In this document: positions 19,026 to 28,109 of the stretch, piece by piece
How the letters are laid out: every line of letters begins with the position of its first letter
Position numbering within the stretch: position 1 is the stretch's first letter
DNA from: Pelosinus propionicus DSM 13327
GTDB lineage: Bacteria; Bacillota; Negativicutes; DSM-13327
Reading direction: 5' to 3'
DNA length: 64,000 nt
NCBI RefSeq assembly: GCF_900114615.1
Contig: NZ_FOTS01000017.1
Span: 1 to 64,000, forward strand
Notes under the pieces: model-generated
Databases searched by the model: none
What the model was told of the DNA's origin: nothing
Seen by the model: the letters and a program-made list of their open reading frames with translations, nothing else
Translations under genes and position numbers: made by a program

Positions 19026-20582
19026 TCATATCTTAATCCCCATGATCTCATCTCGAAAGATACGTTCATCCATCATTTTAAGATTAGGCGAAAGAATTGG
19101 TTTGAAATCCATCAACGACAAAATATCTTTATCAATATCTACCCCTGGTGCAATTTCCGTCAGCATTACGCCTTGTGCTGTCAGCTCAAACACTGCACGC
19201 TCAGTAACGTACATGACAGATTGTTGTGTTTTTTGAGCATATACACCACTAAATGTAATTTGCTCAACACAGCTAAGGAATTTCTTAGCCCTACCTTCAT
19301 TAATAATTTGCAATTTTCCATCGGCAACTTTAACCTTCAGCCCACCAGCGGTGAAAGAACCACAAAATACAACACGTTTTGTATTTTGGGTGATATTAAT
19401 AAAACCACCACAACCCGCTACCCGGCCTTTAAATTTACTGACATTAATATTTCCGTATTGATCGGTCTCTGCTAACCCAAGAAATGCTAAATCCAGACCG
19501 CCGCCGTCATAAAAGTCAAATTGATATGGCTGATCTAAAATAGCCTCTGCATTCATGGAAGCACCAAATCCCAAGCCGCCTGCAGGCAGGCCACCGACAG
19601 GACCAGACTCTACAGTAAGCGTCATAGTATCACCAATACCTTCTTCATTTGCTACCATAGCAATGCCTTCAGGAACACCGATTCCCAGATTTACCGCAGC
19701 ATTAGGAATCAGTTCCATAGCTCCTCGACGGGCAATTACTTTACGCTCATCAAGAGCCATAGGACTTGTTGCCGAAAGCGATGCACGCCTCTCCCCGGAA
19801 TATGCAGGATTGTAATTGCATGGTTCCGAATAGATTTGCACGTGATCGTCTGGACTTTCAGCAACGACAATGTAATCAACATTGATACCAGGAACTTTTA
19901 CATTCATGGGATGCATGCTGCCATTTTCAACAATACGTTCCACTTGTACAATCACAATACCACCTGAATTTTTAACAGCTTGAGCAATCGATATAAGCTC
20001 TAACGATACTGCCTCACGTTCAATCGTAATATTCCCTCTCTTATCTGAACTGGTACCACGGAGCAATGCTACATCAACGGAGAAAGGCTTATACCAAAGC
20101 CACTCTTCTCCCCCTAATTCAATTACTTCGACCAAATCTTCCTTCGTGACAGTATTGATTTTACCGCCTTCCACCCGGGGATCTACAAAAGTATTTAAGC
20201 CTACCTTTGCAATAACACCTGGTTTTCGTCCAGCAACATTACGAAACCAATGGGTAAGAGTGCCTTGGGGGAAATTATAGGCTTCAATTTTATTCTCTAC
20301 GGCAAGCTTACCGAGTTTTGGTGCCAAATTCCAGTGTCCGCCAATTACCCGTTTTACTAGCCCTTCATAACCAAAGTGATTTGCGCCTCGATCTTTTCCA
20401 TCCCCCTGCCCGGCACAGTACATTAGCGTAAGATCAATTGGAAGTTTTTCTTTTAAAAATCTTTCTTCAATTGCTCCAGTCAATGCATCTGGATTACCGC
20501 AGCCTACAAAGCCGCTTGTTACGATAGTAGCACCGCTTGCAACCAATTTGGCAGCTTCTTGAGCACTAATAAATTTAGCCAT
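19026..20582 (-). CDS. pct: Acyl-CoA:carboxylate CoA-transferase (propionate/butyrate type, fused subunits)
   Basis: 518 residues from the ATG at 20582 (GAGGTG six bases upstream); the longer frame has no RBS. Family I CoA-transferase with alpha and beta halves fused, as in propionate CoA-transferase and YdiF. It exchanges CoA between short-chain acyl-CoA and free acids such as acetate, propionate, lactate or butyrate. The first half holds SGATIVTSGFVGCGNPDAL; the second holds LGIGVPEGIA and the catalytic glutamate in LTVESGPVGG, followed by GGLGFGA. It is 40 bases behind the GntP permease gene, so the two form a transport-activation unit. Confidence 0.88.
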   Translation of the reverse strand: MAKFISAQEAAKLVASGATIVTSGFVGCGNPDALTGAIEERFLKEKLPIDLTLMYCAGQGDGKDRGANHFGYEGLVKRVIGGHWNLAPKLGKLAVENKIEAYNFPQGTLTHWFRNVAGRKPGVIAKVGLNTFVDPRVEGGKINTVTKEDLVEVIELGGEEWLWYKPFSVDVALLRGTSSDKRGNITIEREAVSLELISIAQAVKNSGGIVIVQVERIVENGSMHPMNVKVPGINVDYIVVAESPDDHVQIYSEPCNYNPAYSGERRASLSATSPMALDERKVIARRGAMELIPNAAVNLGIGVPEGIAMVANEEGIGDTMTLTVESGPVGGLPAGGLGFGASMNAEAILDQPYQFDFYDGGGLDLAFLGLAETDQYGNINVSKFKGRVAGCGGFINITQNTKRVVFCGSFTAGGLKVKVADGKLQIINEGRAKKFLSCVEQITFSGVYAQKTQQSVMYVTERAVFELTAQGVMLTEIAPGVDIDKDILSLMDFKPILSPNLKMMDERIFRDEIMGIKI

Positions 20583-20622
20583 ATCCTTCACCTCATAACG
20601 TGTCTTTCGGCACAAATTTTAA

Positions 20623-22029
20623 TTAATATAAGCCCGTCATTAAGTGGAAAAAGACCACTATAAATGCGACACTCGTTTTCATTAAGGTTAATGCAAAAAT
20701 ATCTTTGTATGCCTGTTTATGCGTCAATCCACAGACAACCAATAACGTAATGATGGCACCATTATGCGGAAGAGTATCCATACCGCCTGACGCCATCGCT
20801 GCAACTCTATGCAGGATTTCAGGAGACATACCGATGGTTTGAGCCCATGCCAGCCAATCTTTTGACATTAAGTCTAATGCAATAGACATGCCTCCCGATG
20901 CTGATCCGGTAACACCCGCAAGAGTAGTAACTGTTACTGCTTCAGAAACTAAAGGTGTCCCCCCAATTTTTATACTCATTAATGCACTTGAAATGTCCTT
21001 AAAACCTGGTAATGTTGCAATAACGTTCCCGTAACCTACCTCAGAAGCAGTGTTCATAATAGCAAGTAATGAACCGATAGCGCCGGCATTCATGGCTTTT
21101 GCCAAGCTGCCTCCTTTTGGTATCGATTTATATCCTAATCCCATGGCAAGTAAAATGCCGATGACCAAAGCAATAATGAGTGACCAAATGCTAATCACAT
21201 TTTTAATATTGGCTGCCACCATTGGTAATTTCATTGCTTGAAATGGTTCAAGCATCACTGGATTCCAGGCAAAGAAGTTAATCATAGCAAAATTAATAGC
21301 AAGAACTGCCAAAAGAGGAATCACTCCAACATACCAAGAAGGCAGTTTCATTTCTGCGCTCATTGACAAGTCAGGTTCATGAATCGTATGATTGCCATAT
21401 CCTTCACCAGCAGTGACAGCCGCTTTATATCGGTGGTTTAAATAGAAAAGTCCCGATCCAATTAAAATCGTACCGCCAAAAATGCCGCATATAGGAGCTG
21501 CATAGATTGTCGTGCCAAAAAAGCTAGTAGGTATAATATTTTGGATTTGAGGAGTGCCAGGAAAAGAATCCATTGTCGCAGTAAATGCACCAAGAACAAT
21601 CGCTGCAGGGATAAGCCGTTTTGGTATATTCGCTTCTCTAAATAGTGCGGCAGCAAAAGGATACACTGCAAATACCACTACAAACATACTTACACCGCCA
21701 TACGTTAAAACTGCTCCAGCTAATGTAACAGCAAGAATAGCACGTTCTCTGCCTAATCCTTTTATAATTGCATGAGCAATACCTTGAGCTAGTCTAGTGT
21801 CCTCCATAATTTTGCCGAAGATAGCCCCCAAGAGAAATACAGGAAAAAAAGACTTTATATAGGTCACACCTTTTGCCATAAAAAGTTCAGTATAAGCTGG
21901 CATAATCGGCAGACTAGACATACTCGCAGCAAGCAAGGCAAATATCGGAGCAAATATAATGACGGAATACCCACGGTAAGCAAAGCAAATTAACAAAACC
22001 AGACTTGCTATAATACTGATCACTTCCAT
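20623..22029 (-). CDS. GntP-family permease
   Basis: 468 residues from the ATG at 22029, with GGAGG about eight bases upstream; the frame stays open 52 codons further but without signal or RBS. About twelve hydrophobic segments. Hallmarks of the GntP/ArsB-NhaD superfamily are GGVSMFVVVFAVYPFAAALF and, near the end, ASGGMDTLPHNGAIITLL. The family imports gluconate, and related members such as Bacillus YxjC sit beside CoA-transferase genes and are thought to import short-chain or hydroxy acids. The pct neighbour supports carboxylate uptake rather than gluconate. Confidence 0.85.
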   Translation of the reverse strand: MEVISIIASLVLLICFAYRGYSVIIFAPIFALLAASMSSLPIMPAYTELFMAKGVTYIKSFFPVFLLGAIFGKIMEDTRLAQGIAHAIIKGLGRERAILAVTLAGAVLTYGGVSMFVVVFAVYPFAAALFREANIPKRLIPAAIVLGAFTATMDSFPGTPQIQNIIPTSFFGTTIYAAPICGIFGGTILIGSGLFYLNHRYKAAVTAGEGYGNHTIHEPDLSMSAEMKLPSWYVGVIPLLAVLAINFAMINFFAWNPVMLEPFQAMKLPMVAANIKNVISIWSLIIALVIGILLAMGLGYKSIPKGGSLAKAMNAGAIGSLLAIMNTASEVGYGNVIATLPGFKDISSALMSIKIGGTPLVSEAVTVTTLAGVTGSASGGMSIALDLMSKDWLAWAQTIGMSPEILHRVAAMASGGMDTLPHNGAIITLLVVCGLTHKQAYKDIFALTLMKTSVAFIVVFFHLMTGLY

Positions 22030-22360
22030 AGCATCAACCTCCAACACTTTTTTACCTGATACCGCAATGCGGCCTAGTAATTGGAATCGCCGATCGCCCC
22101 CCTCCCTTAGTACGAATGCAGCCTTCACTTTTGTATTAGATTGCAAGATGTATGCCAAAGTGAAAATAATAACAAGCATAGACAAATAACAGCCTTTACT
22201 AGAAAGGCTGCATTGATATTGTCTGAAAATACAGACAATACTGTATGGTTTTCAAACACAACAATACAACTCATGGAAACTCCGCTTTGTAATGTTACAT
22301 AGTAACATCAGCGCCAAGTTAACCATGAGTTGGAAATAGTCTATAGCCTCAGTAAACAGA
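22030..22360. promoter_or_regulatory. Regulatory gap before gntP-pct: palindromes and a sigma-54-like promoter
   Basis: On the minus strand TGGCGCTGATGTTAC (22302-22316) has the -24 GG and -12 spacing of sigma-54 promoters, although the -12 GC is AC. Around it are CAACTCATGG (22268-22277) inverted to CCATGAGTTG (22323-22332), TGTTACATAGTAACA (about 22294-22308) and TTGTCTG/CAGACAA (22219-22237). A weak hairpin AGCCTTT/AAAGGCT lies near 22192-22210. The sigma-54 activator gene sits immediately upstream, which suits local control. Confidence 0.5.
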
Positions 22361-24112
22361 TTATCTTTTAACATTTTTTCCAGGAGAGTTATATCCAATC
22401 CCATATTTTTTTAATTTTTCGTAAAAAACAGACCGATTTACGTGCAACAATAGAGCAGCTTTACTTTTATTCCCACCAGTATCCTCTAGGGCTTTTAATA
22501 TTGCATTTTTTTCAGCCTCGTATCGTATTTCAACTAATTCAGCCCTAGTTGACTCCTTTTCACTTAGCTGGGGTTTCAGTATTTTTTTCATGATAGGGGC
22601 TAAATGTTCCGGTAAAATAGAGATTCCGTCTTCCATGATGTTGACAGATCTCTCCAAAATATTCTCCAACTCACGAATGTTGCCTGGCCAAGAATAGGCT
22701 TTAAGCACCTTCATAGCCTCTGGCGAGATACAGTCAACAAAACGTTCTAATTTCAAACTGATCTTTCTGAGCAATACCTCGCACAATAAAGGTATATCCT
22801 CTTTATGATCCCTCAGTGGCGGAATCTGTATGGAAACAATATTTAAACGATAGTACAGATCTTGCCGAAAATGCCCACTAACTGTCAGCACTTCCAAATC
22901 TTTATTTGTGGCAGTAATCACTCTTATATCCAGCTTAATCGTCTTAGTTCCGCCAATTCTTTCAATTTCCCATTCTTGCAGTACACGCAGTAATTTTACT
23001 TGCATACCAAGAGGCATATCACCAACTTCATCCAAGAAGAGCGTTCCTCCGTTGGCCAATTCCATCTTCCCTGGCTTACCACCTTTTCTTGCTCCGGAAA
23101 AAGCGCCTTCTTCATAGCCAAACAACTCTGACTCCAGCAGGTTTTCTGGTATTGCCGCACAATTCACTTTAATAAATGGTCCTTGACAGCGGGAACCGCC
23201 ATTATGAATGGCATGCGCAAAGAGCTCCTTACCTGTGCCGCTTTCTCCCAAAATCAGTACAGTTGAACCGCCTTTAGCCGTTTTTTGAGCAATATGCTTG
23301 ACTTCTTCAATCGTTTTACTTTCCCCAATAATATCTTCAAAGGTATACTTACCGCCTAACGTCTTACGCAATCTTTCTTTATAATATTCCAGCTCATACT
23401 GGAGATGGCTGATTTCATTAGCCAGTCGCTTCAAATCCTTGATATCTTTAAATACGACGTGCCCGACAGCACAGATCACTTCGTCATTTTTCACAATGGG
23501 AATCCGTGAAACAATACAGTTATTCCCATTCATTTTCTGTATTACATTCATTTCCCCTTTTCTATTTTCGATAACCTCATGCAATTGGGTATTGGGAATG
23601 ACATCCGTTACTTTTCTACCGATCACTTCATGGGGCTTTTTATCCAGAACAGCATAATACGCCGGATTCATCATGGTAATAATCCCTTCCTTATCCACCA
23701 CCACAATCCCTTCTTCAATGCTTTCCAAGACATATTGCAGCGTACATTTCAGCTTTGTTACCTCTTCCAGTTCAGCAGCAACTTTACTAAGCTCAGTAAT
23801 TCCCTGAAAGACCGCAATTGCACCGATGATCCTTCTTTCTTTCCATATTGGTGTCCAATTCATCAAGACATGAGTCGCACCGATTTGAAACTGTTGGTTC
23901 AGTTCAGCAGTACCCGTTTCCATTACCCGTATTAATCGATTATCCGGAAGAATCTCATCCGCTATACATCCAATAGCCGCCTTACTTTTAAAACCAATCA
24001 TCATCTCTGCCCATTGATTCATAAAGATTATAATTCCTTTTTGATCCACTACGACGATTCCATTGTTTATCGAATTCAAAGTTGCTTGAAAGTCTTCAAT
24101 CATGAGCTGCAT
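22361..24112 (-). CDS. Sigma-54-dependent transcriptional activator with two PAS domains
   Basis: 583 residues from the ATG at 24112 (GAGAGGAG upstream); an ATG 11 codons earlier lacks spacing. Two PAS domains (about 5-110 and 120-230), then an AAA+ domain with Walker A GESGTGKE, the sigma-54 contact loop as GAFSGA (GAFTGA variant), Walker B GGTLFLDEVGD and arginine-finger region, and a Fis-type helix-turn-helix at the end (NKSAALLLHVNRSVFYEKLK). Such proteins bind upstream and use ATP to open sigma-54 promoters. The PAS domains suggest a small-molecule or redox signal. Probable target is the gntP-pct unit directly downstream. Confidence 0.9.
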   Translation of the reverse strand: MQLMIEDFQATLNSINNGIVVVDQKGIIIFMNQWAEMMIGFKSKAAIGCIADEILPDNRLIRVMETGTAELNQQFQIGATHVLMNWTPIWKERRIIGAIAVFQGITELSKVAAELEEVTKLKCTLQYVLESIEEGIVVVDKEGIITMMNPAYYAVLDKKPHEVIGRKVTDVIPNTQLHEVIENRKGEMNVIQKMNGNNCIVSRIPIVKNDEVICAVGHVVFKDIKDLKRLANEISHLQYELEYYKERLRKTLGGKYTFEDIIGESKTIEEVKHIAQKTAKGGSTVLILGESGTGKELFAHAIHNGGSRCQGPFIKVNCAAIPENLLESELFGYEEGAFSGARKGGKPGKMELANGGTLFLDEVGDMPLGMQVKLLRVLQEWEIERIGGTKTIKLDIRVITATNKDLEVLTVSGHFRQDLYYRLNIVSIQIPPLRDHKEDIPLLCEVLLRKISLKLERFVDCISPEAMKVLKAYSWPGNIRELENILERSVNIMEDGISILPEHLAPIMKKILKPQLSEKESTRAELVEIRYEAEKNAILKALEDTGGNKSKAALLLHVNRSVFYEKLKKYGIGYNSPGKNVKR

Positions 24113-24340
24113 ATTCACACTCCTCTCACCTTTTTCAATTGTCATCCTGCTTTTTTAATATTATGACAATAATTGAAACTCGTAGGGCTTATTTAACATG
24201 CAATTTATGTATACGTAAATTTTTTCACAATAAATAATAATACCATACACGGAAAGGTTTGAAACCATTATAGCAAATTCAACGCAACTGTTCTACGCAG
24301 TTCATGGTTCTATCTACAATGAAATAAAATTGTATACCAA

Positions 24341-24392
24341 TACATAACCCCCTCTAATCCGATATAATATCTAGGATCAGAGGGGGTTATCC
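24341..24392 (-). terminator. Terminator after the NSS transporter gene
   Basis: ATAACCCCCTCTAATCC (24344-24360) pairs with GGATCAGAGGGGGTTAT (24374-24390), two G-A type differences inside; a TTATGTATT tract follows on the minus strand. Confidence 0.75.
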
Positions 24393-24396
24393 AGCA

Positions 24397-25767
24397 TTAA
24401 ACTTTTAGTATCCCAATAGCATTCAAGAAGACTACAATGAGCAATACAGGAGTTATATAGCGAATCAGTAAAAAGTATACATTCACCAATCCAGCAATTT
24501 TTAGCTTTCCATGATTGGATAATTCAGTGACTACCTCTTCACGTTTTATCGAATACCCCATTAACAAAGCAATTAACAAGCCACCTAGCGGCATAAGGAC
24601 ATTAGAAGAAATATAGTCAAATAAATCGAAAAATCCAAGACCAAAAAAAGTAATATGCCCTAGTACACTGCCCTTGTCAACTGACAAAGTCGCTAAAATT
24701 CCTACCACAAACATAATTACTGCAGTCAGAATCGCTGCACCCTTTCGAGACATCCCCTTCTCTTCAGATAAATACGCTACCGGCACTTCTACTAAAGATA
24801 ACATTGCAGTCGTTGCTGCAATAGCCGTTAAAAAGAAAAAAGCAATTAGTAATAAGTTACCAAAAGGCATTTGCGAAAAGACCAAAGGAATAGTCATAAA
24901 CAGCAATCCTGGACCAGCCGTAGGCTCCATACCAAAAGAAAATACCGTTGGGAATATCGCTAAACCTGCTAACATGGATACTAATGTATCAGATAAAGCC
25001 ACTTTCACTGCCATGCTAAACATATTGTTCTCTTCTGTAAAATAACTGCTATAGGTCATCATTGTACCCATACCAAGGGATAATTTAAAGAAGGCCAGTC
25101 CTAAGGCTGCTAATATAGCTGCTCCTGACAATTGTCCAAAATTAACATGAAATAGAAATTGAATCCCCTCTGCAGCTCCCGGAAGAGTCAAAGCACGAAT
25201 ATCACAAATAAGAATCAGAATAAATAATAATGGCATTAATGTCTTGGTAATCTTTTCAATCCCTTTTTTGACACCCATTGTTAAAATACCGGCTACTACG
25301 GCTAATACTATGAACTGCCATAAAATAGGTGATAACGGCCCCATAATCACATCACCAAATTGAGCCTTAGCAACCTCCATAGTAACGCCAACGAAATCTC
25401 CAGCGATTGCTTTAAATAAATAATAATATACCCATCCAGCTACACAGCTGTAAAAAAACATAATCAGACAAGATGACACAACGCCCATAATCCCAATGTT
25501 CTTCCAAGGCGTTCCAGGCTTTAACTCTTCCAAGGCACCTACAGCATTCTTCCTGGTTTTCCGTCCAATGTAAAACTCACTGAGCATGATTGGCAAGCCA
25601 ACAAATAAAATACAGCAAAAATAGACTAATAAAAAAGCACCGCCGCCATTTTGTCCTGTTAAGTACGGAAACTTCCAAATATTACCTAACCCTACTGCTG
25701 ATCCTAATGTTGCAAAAAATACTGCTATCCCTGAAGAAAATGTTTCTCTTTTTTTAACTACACCCAT
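24397..25767 (-). CDS. Sodium-dependent transporter of the neurotransmitter:sodium symporter (NSS) family
   Basis: 456 residues, about 12 predicted membrane segments as in LeuT/TnaT/MhsT. The N-terminal TM1 signature GSAVGLGNIWKFPYLTGQNGG and unwound-helix glycines are present, as is ALGLAFFKLSLGMGTMMTYSSY in TM6. Bacterial NSS proteins co-transport amino acids with sodium; many anaerobe members are unassigned in substrate. The neighbour downstream is the sigma-54 activator, but a terminator separates them. Two TTGTAA-type palindromes lie upstream of the start. Confidence 0.9.
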   Translation of the reverse strand: MGVVKKRETFSSGIAVFFATLGSAVGLGNIWKFPYLTGQNGGGAFLLVYFCCILFVGLPIMLSEFYIGRKTRKNAVGALEELKPGTPWKNIGIMGVVSSCLIMFFYSCVAGWVYYYLFKAIAGDFVGVTMEVAKAQFGDVIMGPLSPILWQFIVLAVVAGILTMGVKKGIEKITKTLMPLLFILILICDIRALTLPGAAEGIQFLFHVNFGQLSGAAILAALGLAFFKLSLGMGTMMTYSSYFTEENNMFSMAVKVALSDTLVSMLAGLAIFPTVFSFGMEPTAGPGLLFMTIPLVFSQMPFGNLLLIAFFFLTAIAATTAMLSLVEVPVAYLSEEKGMSRKGAAILTAVIMFVVGILATLSVDKGSVLGHITFFGLGFFDLFDYISSNVLMPLGGLLIALLMGYSIKREEVVTELSNHGKLKIAGLVNVYFLLIRYITPVLLIVVFLNAIGILKV

Positions 25768-26129
25768 GACTTCACTCCTATTTTTTATTTCTTCTAAACA
25801 TTAGTACTTTCGTTATGACTTGTAAGTTTACAAAACAAGAAAATTTCACACTCATTTCGATTGTTTTTGTAATATTCACACATTACAAACGACACTATTG
25901 CTAAGTCTCTTTGTGTAGTTATCTACGAGCATAACAGTATATATAATAGCATACATTTTTCATTTTGAAACTTACTTTTATTTTAGGTTTTTCACACTAC
26001 TTTAAAGCATTTCTTCCCCTTAGAAGCCTATGCTTTCCATATAAATACAAAAGGGTTAACATATCCCTCTTCTTCACAAAGAATATGTTAACCCAAATGA
26101 GCAGTTTCCCACCGCCCTTTCTTATTCAC
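25768..26129. promoter_or_regulatory. 362-bp gap with two TTGTAA/TTACAA palindromes
   Basis: TTGTAAGTTTACAA at 25820-25833 is a 6-2-6 palindrome, and TTTGTAAT (25866-25873) is inverted as ATTACAAA (25882-25889). Both lie upstream of the NSS gene and share half-sites, so they may be one repressor's operators. Further left the gap carries the next gene's terminator (26053-26094); no gene is seen. Confidence 0.4.
26050..26096 (-). terminator. Terminator after the ABC exporter gene
   Basis: GGGTTAACATAT (26053-26064) pairs exactly with ATATGTTAACCC (26083-26094), followed on the minus strand by TTTTG. Confidence 0.85.
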
Positions 26130-27878
26130 TCATTTGTTTAGATCCTCTAACCCCTCGAACTGCATGTTGTAATACTTCGCATAAAGTCCATTTTGCAGCA
26201 GCAGCGTTTCATGATTTCCCCGTTCTTGGATACTTCGATCATTAATCACAATAATTTCATCCGCATTGCGTATCGTGCTTAATCTGTGAGCAATAACAAT
26301 GGTCGTTCGATCCTTGGAAAGCTGCTCTAATGATGCTTGAATATGACGCTCGCTCTCATTATCTAAGGCAGAGGTCGCCTCATCCAAAATCAAAATTTTA
26401 GGATTCTTTAAAAAGACACGTGCAATCGCCAAGCGCTGTTTCTGTCCGCCAGAAAGACGAACTCCTCTTTCTCCTACATATGTGTCGTATCCATTATCAA
26501 GGCTCATAATAAAATCGTGAATGTTCGCACTCTCGGCTGCTTTAATGATCTCTTCCTCAGAAGCCCCTGGCTTGCCATAAGAAATATTATCACGCACACT
26601 GCCAGCAAACATATACACATCCTGTTGAACAATTCCAATATTACTTCGCAGAGACTTTAGCGTTACATCTCGAACATCCTTACCGTCAATACTCACAGAA
26701 CCCTCTGTCACATCATAAAAGCGGGGCAGCAGCGAGCAGAGGGTTGTCTTACCTCCTCCAGATGGACCTACTAAAGCTACTGTTCTTCCAGCTTCTATGA
26801 ATATTGTTACCTTTTCCAGTACTTCTGTGGTTTTATCATAATAAAAAGAAACATCCTTGAATGCAATCTCTCCCCGTACATTCGTAAGAGGTATCGCATC
26901 CTCTTTATCTACAATTTCCGGCTCGGTTTGCAGCACTTCAACGAAGCGTTTAAATCCAGCATAACCTTTTTGAAACTGTTCTGTAAAATTAATCAGTACA
27001 TCAAGAGGATTAATAAATATGCCAATATATAGAGCATATACAGCCAAATCTGTGAGCTGCATCGTACCATTGGCAATAAAGATGCCCCCAAAGACCAGCA
27101 CTGTCACGTACAGCATCCCTTCAAAAAAATTGTTTCCTGCATGAAAACTTCCCATTATTTTGTAGCCAGTTTCTTTCGAATCTAAAAACTCAACATTGCT
27201 GCTTTTAAACTTTTCGCTTTCGATCTCCTCATTCGCAAAGGATTTGACTACACGAATACCCGAAAGACTATCTTGTACCCGAGAGTTCACATTGGCAATC
27301 TTCCTCCTGTTATCCATAAAAATAGCTTTCAACTTTCGGTTTTGATAAACGCTGAAAGTTACCATGATCATGGTGACACATAACAAAATCAGTGTCATTT
27401 TCACATGAATCAGCATTAGCAGAGCAAAAGAACCGATAATCTTTAATATGGAAATAAATAAGTTTTCCGGTCCATGATGTGCCAGTTCTGAGATATCAAA
27501 CAAATCAGAAACCAGCTTGGACATCATTTCCCCTGTATTGTTTTTATCATAGTAAGAAAACGGTAACCGCTGCAAATGGTCAAATAAATCCTGTCGCATA
27601 TCGCTCTCCATACGAGCTCCCATTACATGCCCCCATGAGGTGATATAATATTGGCAGCCATAGCGAATGAGGTACATTATAATTAAACCTCCACCAATGT
27701 AACCAATACTATGCAAAATCTCAGCTGAGCTTCTCGTAAATAGACCCTTGGTAAGAAGATTTAAAATTTGCGGAAATGCAAGATCAATCACGGACATCGT
27801 TAATGCGCAGACCATATCCGTGTAGAATAATAACTGATAGGGCTTATAATATTGAATAAACTTCTTTAAAATGAACAT
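26130..27878 (-). CDS. ABC-type multidrug/lipid exporter (half transporter, MsbA/BmrA-like)
   Basis: 582 residues. N-terminal six-helix exporter domain (about 15-300) followed by the nucleotide-binding domain (about 335-575) with Walker A GPSGGGKTT, Q-loop VQQDVYMF, signature LSGGQKQR, Walker B ILILDEATSALD and the H-loop IAHRLSTI. A single polypeptide of this type works as a homodimer exporting drugs, lipids or peptides; the substrate is not readable. The Walker A has an extra glycine pattern common in this clade. No regulator is adjacent and no partner half transporter is present. Confidence 0.9.
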   Translation of the reverse strand: MFILKKFIQYYKPYQLLFYTDMVCALTMSVIDLAFPQILNLLTKGLFTRSSAEILHSIGYIGGGLIIMYLIRYGCQYYITSWGHVMGARMESDMRQDLFDHLQRLPFSYYDKNNTGEMMSKLVSDLFDISELAHHGPENLFISILKIIGSFALLMLIHVKMTLILLCVTMIMVTFSVYQNRKLKAIFMDNRRKIANVNSRVQDSLSGIRVVKSFANEEIESEKFKSSNVEFLDSKETGYKIMGSFHAGNNFFEGMLYVTVLVFGGIFIANGTMQLTDLAVYALYIGIFINPLDVLINFTEQFQKGYAGFKRFVEVLQTEPEIVDKEDAIPLTNVRGEIAFKDVSFYYDKTTEVLEKVTIFIEAGRTVALVGPSGGGKTTLCSLLPRFYDVTEGSVSIDGKDVRDVTLKSLRSNIGIVQQDVYMFAGSVRDNISYGKPGASEEEIIKAAESANIHDFIMSLDNGYDTYVGERGVRLSGGQKQRLAIARVFLKNPKILILDEATSALDNESERHIQASLEQLSKDRTTIVIAHRLSTIRNADEIIVINDRSIQERGNHETLLLQNGLYAKYYNMQFEGLEDLNK

Positions 27879-28010
27879 TTGAAATCTCCTTTAGTCGATG
27901 AGGCTGCAATCAAATTGCTATTAGCCCGTTATGCTTCTCTATATAGTATACCATTTTTTAAATTACTCTTTCCAATGAATCCATCCATAAACGTACGATA
28001 TTATAAACAA

Positions 28011-28069
28011 CTCACCCCTAGGCAGGAGTAGTTTAAGTGATTCATAAACTACTCCTGCCTAGGGGTGAG
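28011..28069 (-). terminator. Terminator after the chemoreceptor gene: perfect 25-bp stem
   Basis: Arms 28011-28035 and 28045-28069 are exact reverse complements over 25 bases with a 9-base loop. On the minus strand the stem is followed by TTGTTTATAAT, a moderate T tract. Confidence 0.75.
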
Positions 28070-28109
28070 ACTTCTTTCTCTTAGAATTCTAATATTTTAC
28101 CTACCGGAA

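Noticed and set aside
22190-22212. Terminator after the sigma-54 activator (AGCCTTT/AAAGGCT)
   Set aside because: Stem is short, no T run follows on the minus strand, and it lies downstream of the putative gntP promoter, so it was kept only as a note within the gap.
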